64,000 nucleotides of DNA, taken from positions 404,001 to 468,000 of the forward strand of contig NZ_BRXR01000001.1 of the NCBI RefSeq assembly GCF_026012015.1. The letters are read 5' to 3'. Of this stretch, positions 36,003 to 44,317 are shown piece by piece. Numbering within the stretch: the first letter of the stretch is position 1; every line of letters begins with the position of its first letter. The DNA comes from Clostridium omnivorum (GTDB lineage: Bacteria > Bacillota > Clostridia > Clostridiales > Clostridiaceae). Position numbers and translations under genes: made by a program. The notes beneath the pieces are model-generated. The model did no database searches. It was not told the DNA's origin and saw only the letters and a program-made list of their open reading frames with translations.

Positions 36003-37883
36003 CTAAAGTGAAGCTGTGGTCCCATTATTATATAATGGTTTTTGTTTTCCAAGCCAGAAATTACCTAGATGCTTCCCTAACCAAGGCATTACAAAGTAAT
36101 CAAGCCCAAATGATCTTCCAGCACCAGCCATAAGAGCTATTGCTCCAAAGAAATACCAAAGTATATCAAATCCTGCCATAGCTGATAAAACAAAATTAAC
36201 AACTAAGAATGCTGAAGCTGCACTTGCAAGCCATGTAAATAATCCTGCTAGAAGACATAAACCTATACCCATTTCTGTACATACAACAATTCTTTGGAAC
36301 CATACTGCAACTTCAGGATTTGGTATTAGAACCTTCATAATAGCGCTAAAAAATCCTGGCATATGATTTAACATTGGAGAAGGAAAAGCAGCAGGTGCTG
36401 TAACAGAGGCACTTGCTGTACCATCTGCAGAAACATATAGCCATTCAAAAGGCATTTTAACATTTCCATTTAAAAACCAGCTATCTGATCCTATTCCATT
36501 AAATACTTTGTGAAGTCCTGAAGCTTTTGTCCAAGTGTCTTCACCAATTAACTTCTTTAGTCCTTCTAAAAACCACATAGAACCTATATATAATCTTAAA
36601 GGAATTAGCCAAAATGATGGAGACTTAGCTGATAAATGTCCTCCTAGCATTGAACGTCTTTCCTTAATATCAAAGAATTCATGGAATAAGTACCTAAATA
36701 TTAGATAAAAGCCGCCAATTCCAAATAAATAGTGCAGATTTACTATATGCTTCATAGCTGTAGCAAAGAATCCTGAAAGCTTCATACCACCTACATCTGC
36801 AACTGCATAATGGCTGCCTATAGAAACCATAAAACCGTGATAATTTGATTTAAAAGCTTTCTTTGAAGTTTTTTCAATATCTGCAATAATATTATGTGCT
36901 GCAGTTTCTGCAGTTTGAAGAGCCGCTTCAACTATTTGAGGTAATCCCTTAGATTTTCCTTCTTCTAAGAAAGCAGCATCCCCTACAATATAAACATCTT
37001 CATGGTTAATTGCTTGCATGAATTCATTAGTGTTTACTCTTCCTCGATTATTGACAGATAATCCATCTATTTTTGAAGCAAAGGAATTTCCCTGTACTCC
37101 ACATGTCCAAATTAATGTTCTTGTAGAAATTGTTCTTCCATCTTTTAGCCTTACTTCATCTGCAGTAACTTCTGTAATAGCAGAATTCTTTAGTATCTCA
37201 ACTTTATGTTTAATCATATACTTTTCTGCTTTTAAGGCCATTTTATCATCTAAGATATTAAGAATATTACCTAATGCTTCAACAACCATTAGTTTTACAT
37301 CATTTTGATCTACATTATATTCTCTGCAAAGCTTCTTTTTCCATTCAATAAGCTCACCAAGCATCTCTATACCAGTAAAGCCAGCACCTGCTACAGCAAA
37401 TGTAAGCATAGCTTGTCTCTTTTTAGGATTTCTTTCTTTGCTTGCAAGCTTAAACATATTTTCAATGTGATGTCTTATTTTAAGAGCGTCTTCAAGTGCC
37501 CAAAGAGAAAATCCATGTTCCTTAACTCCTGGAACTCCAAAATATGCAGGTTCACTTCCAGTACCTAAAATTAAATAATCATAATTATATTTACCAAACT
37601 CTGTAGTTAAAACTTTATCGTTAATATTTACATCACTCACTTCTTCAGTGATAATATTAACCTTTGATTTATAGAAAATCTTTCTTAAATCAACTTGTAC
37701 TGAATCTGGTTCTACTCTTCCACCAGCTACCTCATGTAATTCGGTCATTAGTGTATGAATAGGGCTTCTGTCAATCAATGTAATTTCTACGTCATTATTT
37801 TTTTTATATTTTTTACTTAAAACTTTGGCAGCTTGTACTCCACCATAACCTGCACCTAAAATGACAATATTAGTTTTTGACAC
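36003..37883 (-). CDS. ndh2: Type II NADH dehydrogenase with C-terminal DoxX-like membrane domain (Ndh2)
   Basis: A 626-residue protein. Residues 1-400 are an NDH-2-type flavoprotein: FAD motif ILGAGYGGVQAAK near the start, VAGAGFTGIEMLGEL as the NADH dinucleotide site (about 165-180) and EDVYIVGDAAFLEEG as the second FAD motif. Residues about 425-605 hold four or more hydrophobic segments with a DoxX-like start (LRLYIGSMWFLEGLKKL). The Listeria Ndh2 of extracellular electron transfer has the same two-part layout and reduces demethylmenaquinone. The gene starts with GTG after AGGAA and leads the eetA-eetB-dmkB genes. A 250-nt gap separates it from the prenyltransferase gene upstream, so it may have its own promoter. 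Confidence 0.88.
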   Translation of the reverse strand: MSKTNIVILGAGYGGVQAAKVLSKKYKKNNDVEITLIDRSPIHTLMTELHEVAGGRVEPDSVQVDLRKIFYKSKVNIITEEVSDVNINDKVLTTEFGKYNYDYLILGTGSEPAYFGVPGVKEHGFSLWALEDALKIRHHIENMFKLASKERNPKKRQAMLTFAVAGAGFTGIEMLGELIEWKKKLCREYNVDQNDVKLMVVEALGNILNILDDKMALKAEKYMIKHKVEILKNSAITEVTADEVRLKDGRTISTRTLIWTCGVQGNSFASKIDGLSVNNRGRVNTNEFMQAINHEDVYIVGDAAFLEEGKSKGLPQIVEAALQTAETAAHNIIADIEKTSKKAFKSNYHGFMVSIGSHYAVADVGGMKLSGFFATAMKHIVNLHYLFGIGGFYLIFRYLFHEFFDIKERRSMLGGHLSAKSPSFWLIPLRLYIGSMWFLEGLKKLIGEDTWTKASGLHKVFNGIGSDSWFLNGNVKMPFEWLYVSADGTASASVTAPAAFPSPMLNHMPGFFSAIMKVLIPNPEVAVWFQRIVVCTEMGIGLCLLAGLFTWLASAASAFLVVNFVLSAMAGFDILWYFFGAIALMAGAGRSFGLDYFVMPWLGKHLGNFWLGKQKPLYNNGTTASL

Positions 37884-38135
37884 TTCCTAACACCCCTTTT
37901 TCTGATTTTAAACCTTTAGAATAATATATCTTAAATCATTGCTAGAAAAACGTTTTCGCGCCAAGTCTTTCCCATAATCTCAGTTATAAAATAACTTTAT
38001 TAATATAATTAATTCCTAGGCTTGTCTCTTTGTTTGTAAATTTTTTAACAATACAAAGCGTAGTTAATCATGAACAAATCTTTGTAAAACTACACTAATT
38101 TAATATAATATTATTATAAAAAAAAGTATACTAAA

Positions 38136-39074
38136 TTAATGTAATATTATTGCCCTAATACCTATTATAATAATTTGTGAAGCGTTTATCAAGACAAAAT
38201 TTTTAATTGCTACTATAAAGTTCTCACTTTTTACTGGTTTTTTTTCAAAAAGTTTAATGTTTTTATATACAGTTTTAAAAGTTAGAAATATAAGTAATGA
38301 TTCTAGTGGGAGAACTTTAAACAGCACAAGCACTAATATATCAAAATAACTAATATAATACAATGATTTAAAAAGTTTTAATGCCATTGGTTTTCCTATA
38401 TAATATGGTAAAGTAAATCTATTATTTTGAATATCCTCTTCTACATCACAAATGTTATTAGCAAGCATTATATTAGCTATGCAGCAAATAGCCGGTATGG
38501 AGACTAGAAAAATAATAATAATTTCTATAACATTAATGCTGATGCTTAAAATATTACTTTTGTATGCAAATATTATTATATTAGTGTTATAAATATGAAC
38601 GTATACTGATAAAAATAAAATTATGAACCCCATAAAAAATCCTGAAAAAGCTTCTCCTAAAGGCATTCTTGAAATTGGGATAGGTCCAAAGGTGTAAAAT
38701 ATTCCTACAACAAAGGAAACTATTCCTATTAACAATACTATTATATTCGTATTCAAGGTTAGTATAACTCCAGCCGTGATTGCAATTGTAATCAATATAA
38801 AAATTATAAGCAGCACTTTTGACTGGTTTATCCCATATTTATGGGTTAAGCTATTTTCAGCTGAATTATTCTTAGCTTTTGTATGGTCAATATAATTGTT
38901 TATTGCTGTTGTAGCCATATCAAAAGTAAGTAACGAAATGAACATTACTATAAAATTTGCTAAGCTAAAACTTTTATATCGGTATAAAGCATAAAAAGTC
39001 CCTAAAAAGAATGGAATCATACTAGCTAATTTAGTTTTTATCTCAACTAATTCAAAAAACTTGTTTACTTTCAA
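38136..39074 (-). CDS. dmkA: UbiA-family prenyltransferase (DHNA polyprenyltransferase, DmkA/MenA-like)
   Basis: A 312-residue membrane prenyltransferase with about eight hydrophobic helices. The first aspartate-rich motif is degenerate (NNYIDHTKAKN) as in MenA-like enzymes; the second is NNICDVEEDIQNNRFTLP. It would join a polyprenyl chain to 1,4-dihydroxy-2-naphthoate to make demethylmenaquinone. In the Listeria locus DmkA does this for the EET pathway. The start is a TTG at 39074 preceded by GGGGTGAT; an ATG six codons earlier overlaps that site. The source of DHNA (men genes) is not in this window. Confidence 0.85.
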   Translation of the reverse strand: MKVNKFFELVEIKTKLASMIPFFLGTFYALYRYKSFSLANFIVMFISLLTFDMATTAINNYIDHTKAKNNSAENSLTHKYGINQSKVLLIIFILITIAITAGVILTLNTNIIVLLIGIVSFVVGIFYTFGPIPISRMPLGEAFSGFFMGFIILFLSVYVHIYNTNIIIFAYKSNILSISINVIEIIIIFLVSIPAICCIANIMLANNICDVEEDIQNNRFTLPYYIGKPMALKLFKSLYYISYFDILVLVLFKVLPLESLLIFLTFKTVYKNIKLFEKKPVKSENFIVAIKNFVLINASQIIIIGIRAIILH

Positions 39075-39145
39075 CTTTATCACCCCTTTCATTATTTTTA
39101 AGCTTACGAAAGCTCTAAAAAAGCTGAATTACAATACAACACAAA

Positions 39146-40192
39146 TTAATTTGCCATTTTAAACTCCGGACTCAAATCCTCAATTTTAGCATCCCATTTT
39201 GAAGATTTATAAAGCTTAAAATCTGTAGTTACAACCATGCAGGAAACACCTTTAAGACTATCAATAGTCTTTAATCCTTTTTCCACCCCACTAACAAAGG
39301 TAATCTTTGTTAGAATATCTGCAAGCATATTTGGATTTTCTATACTGCTATCAATTAATACCATGTCACTCATAACCCCTGCATCTGCTGGATATCCTGT
39401 AGCTGGATCCAATATATGGTGATAGCGCTTACCATCTTTTATGAAGAATCTCTGATAATCTCCCGATGTAGAAAGTGCAGCTTGATTCATCTTAACTAAA
39501 CAAATATTACCCTCATTTTTTTCTTTTCTTGGGTTTTGAATTGCAATTGACCACATACTTTTATCAGGCTTTTCTCCTAGTGTATATATAGAGCTTCCGC
39601 CAAGGTTTATAATGGCACTCTCAACTCCATATTTTTTAAAAATCTTTACAATTTCATCAGCTGTGAAACCTTTAGCAACACCTCCAAGATCTATAGACAT
39701 ACCTTCTTTCATCAGCTTAACGCTGCTGTCAGCTTCATTAATGCTAATATTATTGTACCCTACAAGAGCTAACCTTTCTTTAATTTCGGAATCCATTGGT
39801 ACTCTCTCGCTAGTTGTACCAATTCCCCACAGTTTTATAAGCGGACCAACCGTTATATCAAAGGCTCCATTGCTTATCTTTGAGTACTCTAATGAAGTTT
39901 TTATAATCTTAATAATCTCAGGATGTACCTTTACGTACTCTTTCCCAGCAGCCTGATTAATTTTGCTAACATCACTGGTACTAATTGTACTGCTTGCCAT
40001 CCTCTCAATTTCATCTACTCTACTAAAAGCTGCATCTATTGCTTTTTCAGCATTTTTTCCATAGGCTGTTAAATGCATAATAGTGTCCATTTTAGTGGCA
40101 TACTTATCAATCTTCTCATCTTTTTTCGAACAAGCAGCCATTGGTATGATCAAAGCTATGCACATTATAACAGCTAATATCTTTTTTTTCAT
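39146..40192 (-). CDS. fmnB: FAD:protein FMN transferase ApbE (FmnB-like lipoprotein)
   Basis: A 348-residue ApbE-family enzyme, exported as a lipoprotein: signal peptide ending in the lipobox IPMAAC. Catalytic-domain landmarks are YATKMDTIMHLTAYG (about 32-46), DITVGPLIKLWGIG, MSIDLGGVAKGFTADEI, ESAIINLGGSSIYTLG, KRYHHILDPATGYPA and the C-terminal metal-binding region DMVLIDSS...ADILTKITFV. It attaches FMN to a threonine or serine of extracytoplasmic proteins. In the Listeria EET locus FmnB flavinylates the lipoprotein PplA. No canonical PplA is in the window. ATG at 40192 after GGGAGGG. Confidence 0.9.
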   Translation of the reverse strand: MKKKILAVIMCIALIIPMAACSKKDEKIDKYATKMDTIMHLTAYGKNAEKAIDAAFSRVDEIERMASSTISTSDVSKINQAAGKEYVKVHPEIIKIIKTSLEYSKISNGAFDITVGPLIKLWGIGTTSERVPMDSEIKERLALVGYNNISINEADSSVKLMKEGMSIDLGGVAKGFTADEIVKIFKKYGVESAIINLGGSSIYTLGEKPDKSMWSIAIQNPRKEKNEGNICLVKMNQAALSTSGDYQRFFIKDGKRYHHILDPATGYPADAGVMSDMVLIDSSIENPNMLADILTKITFVSGVEKGLKTIDSLKGVSCMVVTTDFKLYKSSKWDAKIEDLSPEFKMAN

Positions 40193-40534
40193 TCGTTGCC
40201 CTCCCAAATCTAAATTTGTATAAATGTTTATGTAGTAATTATATTCAGTAATAAGATTATATCAATATTTATTTATTAATGCATAACTAATAATAAAAAT
40301 TCTTCTGGTAATTTTCACATATTAACCTAAAAGTTAAACTTCATAATTATAAATTATAAATCATATATTTCATATAGAGCTAAAATACTATATTTTTTCA
40401 TAAATTTATAACAAATAGGCTTACTGCATTTCATAAAAGTTTTTAATATTAATTTAAAGTTACATCCATACCTTATAGACATTTTGGTAATGCAAATATA
40501 ATTTTAAAACATTAATCATGGAGGATTAATAGAA
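40193..40534. other. Divergent promoter region between apbE and gatE
   Basis: About 340 nt of very AT-rich sequence between two divergent genes. I see no gene, strong hairpin or clear riboswitch; promoters for both directions must be here, but no single -35/-10 pair stands out. Confidence 0.35.
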
Positions 40535-42505
40535 ATGGAAAACAATTATATGGAAACTCAAAAGCGCATTGGCTATACCCTTCGAAAACAGACCATGCCT
40601 GAGATATATGAAAAATTAGGATTGATGTGTGGTCTTGAAGTTCATCAACAGCTTAAAACTGATAAAAAGCTGTTTTGTCATTGTCCAGCGGGTATCTTTC
40701 AAGAAAAAGGTAAATTTCATGCAGAAGTATTAAGACATATGAGACCTACTTTAAGCGAAATGGGTGGATACGACGGTACCGCTCTAATGGAATTTAAAAC
40801 AAAAAAAACTATCGTATACCATATTGTTAACGAAACCACCTGTACTTATGATGTTGATGACACACCTCCTTTTAAGCTTAACAAACAAGCACTGCAAATT
40901 GCATTGGAAATAGCATTGCTTCTTAAAACTAATATTGTTGGAGAACTACATATCACACGTAAACAATATCTGGATGGCAGTATTCCTACTGGCTTCCAAC
41001 GAACTGGTATAGTAAGCATTGAAGGACAGATACCATTAAAGAACAAACAAGTTCGAATAATTCAGCTTAGCATAGAAGAAGACTCTTGCCGTGAAGTTTC
41101 TGATATAGCTCACGTTAGAGTATATACAACAGATAGGTTAGGCATGCCGCTAATAGAGACTGTTACTTATCCAGATATGAAAACTCCTGATGAAGCCGCT
41201 GAAGCTGCCCAGTATATACGCTTTTTAAGCCGCAGTACGGGTAAAGTAAGAACGGGAATTGGCGCTGCACGTGAGGACGTCAACGTTAGCATTACTGGAG
41301 GCACTAGAGTGGAAATTAAAGGTGTGTCTCGCATTAGCTCTATACCAGAATTAGTACACAATGAAGCCTTTCGCCAAAAGAGTCTCCTAGAAATTAGAAG
41401 TGATCTATTGTCTAGAATACCTCAGTGGAAAGAATGGGAAATCAGTTATGTAAATATAAGTTTGGACAATATATCTACATCCTCAAACCAAGTATCTGAA
41501 GCATTAAATAAAAACTACAGGTTGGTGGCAGTAAACTTACCTGGCTTTAAAGGTGCCCTCTCATTCTTTACTCAGCCTGGCCGAATGTTTGCAGATGAAA
41601 TCTCAGATAGATTAAAGGTAATTGCTTGCATTGAAAAGCCTAATATGACACATTCAGAAAGCTTAGATAATGATAGTAAATTTATAAACTTTAAATATAT
41701 TCGAAAACTGCTTGATGCAGAAAATGAAGATGCTCAAATACTTTTATGGGGTCCTGAGGCTGACATTCCTACAGCTTTAGAAACAATTGAAGAACGCTGC
41801 AAAATGGCTTTTATTGGTGTTCCTAAAGAAACTAGAAAATCCTTAGAAAACGGCACTACTATGTTTGAAAGAGTACTTCCAGGAGCTGACAGAATGTATC
41901 CTGACACTGATTCAGCACCTATTTCTATTAGTGAGGCCTTAATTAATGAGATGCGCAGTAATCTACCAATTAGTGTTAATGAAAGAATAGCTCAGCTGAA
42001 AAGCTGGAATGTGCCACAGGATACTTTTTTCTATCTATTAAGAAACAATCTAGTTCCTCTAATTCAAAGAGTTTCTGATGATTTTCAAATAAGTCCTAAA
42101 ATTACTTCAACTTTACTTGCTCACAGACTTAAGCACTTACAAGGAAAATTTAATACTACTTTACCTTTTGATTATGAAAAAATATATAAACTTTTTGCAT
42201 TCATCAAAGAGCAAAATTTAGATTATGATATTGCTTATGATATGCTGCCCATAATGTATAAGCATCCTGAGATGGAGATGTCTTCTATATTAAAAAGCAT
42301 AAACTTTGCTAAACGCAGCAAAGATAGCATTATTTCACTTATTCCATTTATAAATGATAAATTCAATGAAATAAATACTTCAAAAGACAATAAAGCAAAA
42401 TTCAGGTGGATGATGAATGAATTACGAAAAATGGCGGTTGGAAACATGCCTCTTAGCGAACTTGCTGATATTATAGCAAAGGGGGAATATAATAATGAAC
42501 GGTAG
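40535..42505 (+). CDS. gatE: Glu-tRNA(Gln) amidotransferase subunit E, archaeal type
   Basis: A 656-residue GatE. The GatB/GatE cradle starts with YEKLGLMCGLEVHQQLKTDKKLFCHCP (about 25-51) and continues with YHIVNETTCTYDVDDTPPF, HITRKQYLDGSIPTGFQRT and REDVNVSITGGTRVEIKGVSRIS; an AspRS-like insertion (about 290-410) and the helical plus YqeY-like tail follow. With GatD it converts Glu-tRNA(Gln) to Gln-tRNA(Gln). GatDE is the archaeal enzyme; bacteria normally use GatCAB, so this is an unusual gene in a clostridium. It overlaps gatD by 11 nt. ATG after GGAGG. Confidence 0.9.
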   Translation: MENNYMETQKRIGYTLRKQTMPEIYEKLGLMCGLEVHQQLKTDKKLFCHCPAGIFQEKGKFHAEVLRHMRPTLSEMGGYDGTALMEFKTKKTIVYHIVNETTCTYDVDDTPPFKLNKQALQIALEIALLLKTNIVGELHITRKQYLDGSIPTGFQRTGIVSIEGQIPLKNKQVRIIQLSIEEDSCREVSDIAHVRVYTTDRLGMPLIETVTYPDMKTPDEAAEAAQYIRFLSRSTGKVRTGIGAAREDVNVSITGGTRVEIKGVSRISSIPELVHNEAFRQKSLLEIRSDLLSRIPQWKEWEISYVNISLDNISTSSNQVSEALNKNYRLVAVNLPGFKGALSFFTQPGRMFADEISDRLKVIACIEKPNMTHSESLDNDSKFINFKYIRKLLDAENEDAQILLWGPEADIPTALETIEERCKMAFIGVPKETRKSLENGTTMFERVLPGADRMYPDTDSAPISISEALINEMRSNLPISVNERIAQLKSWNVPQDTFFYLLRNNLVPLIQRVSDDFQISPKITSTLLAHRLKHLQGKFNTTLPFDYEKIYKLFAFIKEQNLDYDIAYDMLPIMYKHPEMEMSSILKSINFAKRSKDSIISLIPFINDKFNEINTSKDNKAKFRWMMNELRKMAVGNMPLSELADIIAKGEYNNER

Positions 42506-43877
42506 CTTAAAGGGTTATAAAGGTAGAGCCTTAGAAATTTTAAAAAGCTTCAATATGCGTGTCTGGAGTGAAGCTGTGATAAAAACTACTCGTGGTGAAT
42601 TCAAGGGAGTTTTACTTCCACGTTCTGAAAATGATGATGATAAACACATAGTAATCAAGCTGGCAACAGGGTATAATATCGGAATTACTGTTGATACAAT
42701 TCAGGACATGAAAGAATTTAACTATAAAGAAATTCAATATAAAATTCCTGAAAGAGAATTTCCTACTTCCGAAGAAAAACATAACGTAAAATTGCTTGGT
42801 ACTGGCGGCACTATAGCATCTCGTCTAGATTATCGTACCGGAGCAGTTATTCCTGCATTTTCACCTGGTGAATTGTATGGTGCAGTTCCTGAACTTGCAG
42901 ATATATGCAATTTAAGTACTGAGAAACTTTTTGCTGTTTTTTCAGAAAATATGGGACCAGCTCAATATAAAATTCTTGCTCAATCTATTGGAGAAGAGAT
43001 AAAAAAAGGTACTCATGGCATTATCATAGGCCATGGTACTGACACGATGAGCCATACATCAGCAGCTCTATCTTTTATGGTTCAAAACTCTCCTATTCCC
43101 ATTGTCATGGTTGGATCACAGCGCTCCTCAGACAGACCCTCTTCTGATGCAGCCTTGAACCTTATTCATGCAGCAAAAACAGCTTCAGATTCGGATATTG
43201 CTGAAGTAATGGTATGTATGTTTGGACCAACCTCCGACGAATACGGCTTATTGCACCGCGGTACTCGGGTACGAAAAATGCATTCCTCCTACCGTTCAAC
43301 CTTTCGTACTATCGGAGACATTCCTCTAGCAATGGTGGATCGCCAGAAAATTACACCACTTCGTACTGATTACAACCACCGCAGAAGTGACCGTAAAGCA
43401 ACAATAACACCTGTTTTTGAAGAACGTGTATCTCTGCTCTATTATTATCCAAATATGAATCCAGATATTATAGATGCCATGATTGATCTTGGCTACAAAG
43501 GAATTGTTATAGCAGGAACCGGTCTTGGACATGTTAATAAGCTGCTCTATCCGGCTATTAAGCGTGCTGCTGAAAAAGGCGTGGCTATATATATGACAGT
43601 ACAAACACTATGGGGATATGTTAATATGTTCGTCTATGATACAGGCAGAGATTTAATGACTATGGGTATAATACCAGCAGAAAATATGCTTCCAGAAGTT
43701 GCTTACATTAAACTAGGCTGGGCACTAGGACAGACTTCAGATTTAGATAAGGTTAAAGAAATAATGCTTACTCCTATTTGCGGGGAAATTACTGAAAGGG
43801 AACCCTATAATGGATATCTAATATATCAAGGTGGTATTCCTGAAGTAGAAGAATTCATTAAAAAGTTTCATAAGTAA
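42495..43877 (+). CDS. gatD: Glu-tRNA(Gln) amidotransferase subunit D, archaeal type
   Basis: A 460-residue L-asparaginase-like subunit. Residues 1-95 form the N-terminal barrel specific to GatD; the asparaginase-type domain follows, with the catalytic threonine in LGTGGTIASR (T106) and the HGTDT motif (180-184). It releases ammonia from glutamine or asparagine for the amidation done by GatE. The presence of the N-terminal domain and of gatE directly upstream separates it from ordinary asparaginases. Start ATG inside the end of gatE, after GGGGGAA. Confidence 0.9.
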   Translation: MNGSLKGYKGRALEILKSFNMRVWSEAVIKTTRGEFKGVLLPRSENDDDKHIVIKLATGYNIGITVDTIQDMKEFNYKEIQYKIPEREFPTSEEKHNVKLLGTGGTIASRLDYRTGAVIPAFSPGELYGAVPELADICNLSTEKLFAVFSENMGPAQYKILAQSIGEEIKKGTHGIIIGHGTDTMSHTSAALSFMVQNSPIPIVMVGSQRSSDRPSSDAALNLIHAAKTASDSDIAEVMVCMFGPTSDEYGLLHRGTRVRKMHSSYRSTFRTIGDIPLAMVDRQKITPLRTDYNHRRSDRKATITPVFEERVSLLYYYPNMNPDIIDAMIDLGYKGIVIAGTGLGHVNKLLYPAIKRAAEKGVAIYMTVQTLWGYVNMFVYDTGRDLMTMGIIPAENMLPEVAYIKLGWALGQTSDLDKVKEIMLTPICGEITEREPYNGYLIYQGGIPEVEEFIKKFHK

Positions 43878-43979
43878 TAAATCTTTTAAGTTATATTTTG
43901 TACTATTTATAAAAAGATAATAGTTTATCATAAAAACTTATTATCTGTGCAAAATAACTTAGAAGGTGGTGATTATAGA

Positions 43980-44168
43980 ATGGCTAATAAAAACAATAAT
44001 TTAAATGGAAACCTAGAGAGCAATAACTCAAATTCTAAACAGCAGAGTAGTTTTTTTAATAGTGTTAGCGAGAGCAAATCTAGCTCTAACAAATATAAAA
44101 ATGTAGAACCTCTTCCAGAGTCCTCACGCCCAAGACGCGACGGTCCTGGCGGAGAAGATGGAGATTAA
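43980..44168 (+). CDS. Small Asn/Ser-rich protein with acidic Gly-rich tail
   Basis: A 62-residue, very hydrophilic protein. The first 45 residues are rich in Asn and Ser (NNNLNGNLESNNSNSKQQSS) and the C-terminus is RPRRDGPGGEDGD. No membrane segment, cysteine or known domain. The ATG at 43980 follows AAGGTGGTGAT. It lies 102 nt after gatD and before a strong terminator, so it could be the third gene of the gatED transcript. It might be a spore-associated or intrinsically disordered protein, or a peptide precursor; I do not recognise it. Confidence 0.5.
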   Translation: MANKNNNLNGNLESNNSNSKQQSSFFNSVSESKSSSNKYKNVEPLPESSRPRRDGPGGEDGD

Positions 44169-44183
44169 TTTGTATTAAGCTAA

Positions 44184-44230
44184 ATAAACAAGTGATGATA
44201 TGTATTGATATCATCACTTGTTTATTTATT
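44184..44230 (+). terminator. Terminator after the gatE-gatD-small protein genes
   Basis: A perfect 18-bp stem (ATAAACAAGTGATGATAT and its complement) with a 6-nt loop and T-rich tail; probably bidirectional, since a minus-strand operon ends at 44318. Confidence 0.85.
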
Positions 44231-44317
44231 CAGGGTTTAATAAGAAGGATTTACCGTAACACTTATACCATAAATATCCAGATATGAAAAATTAGTATGC
44301 CTTCAACTAAAATCCAT

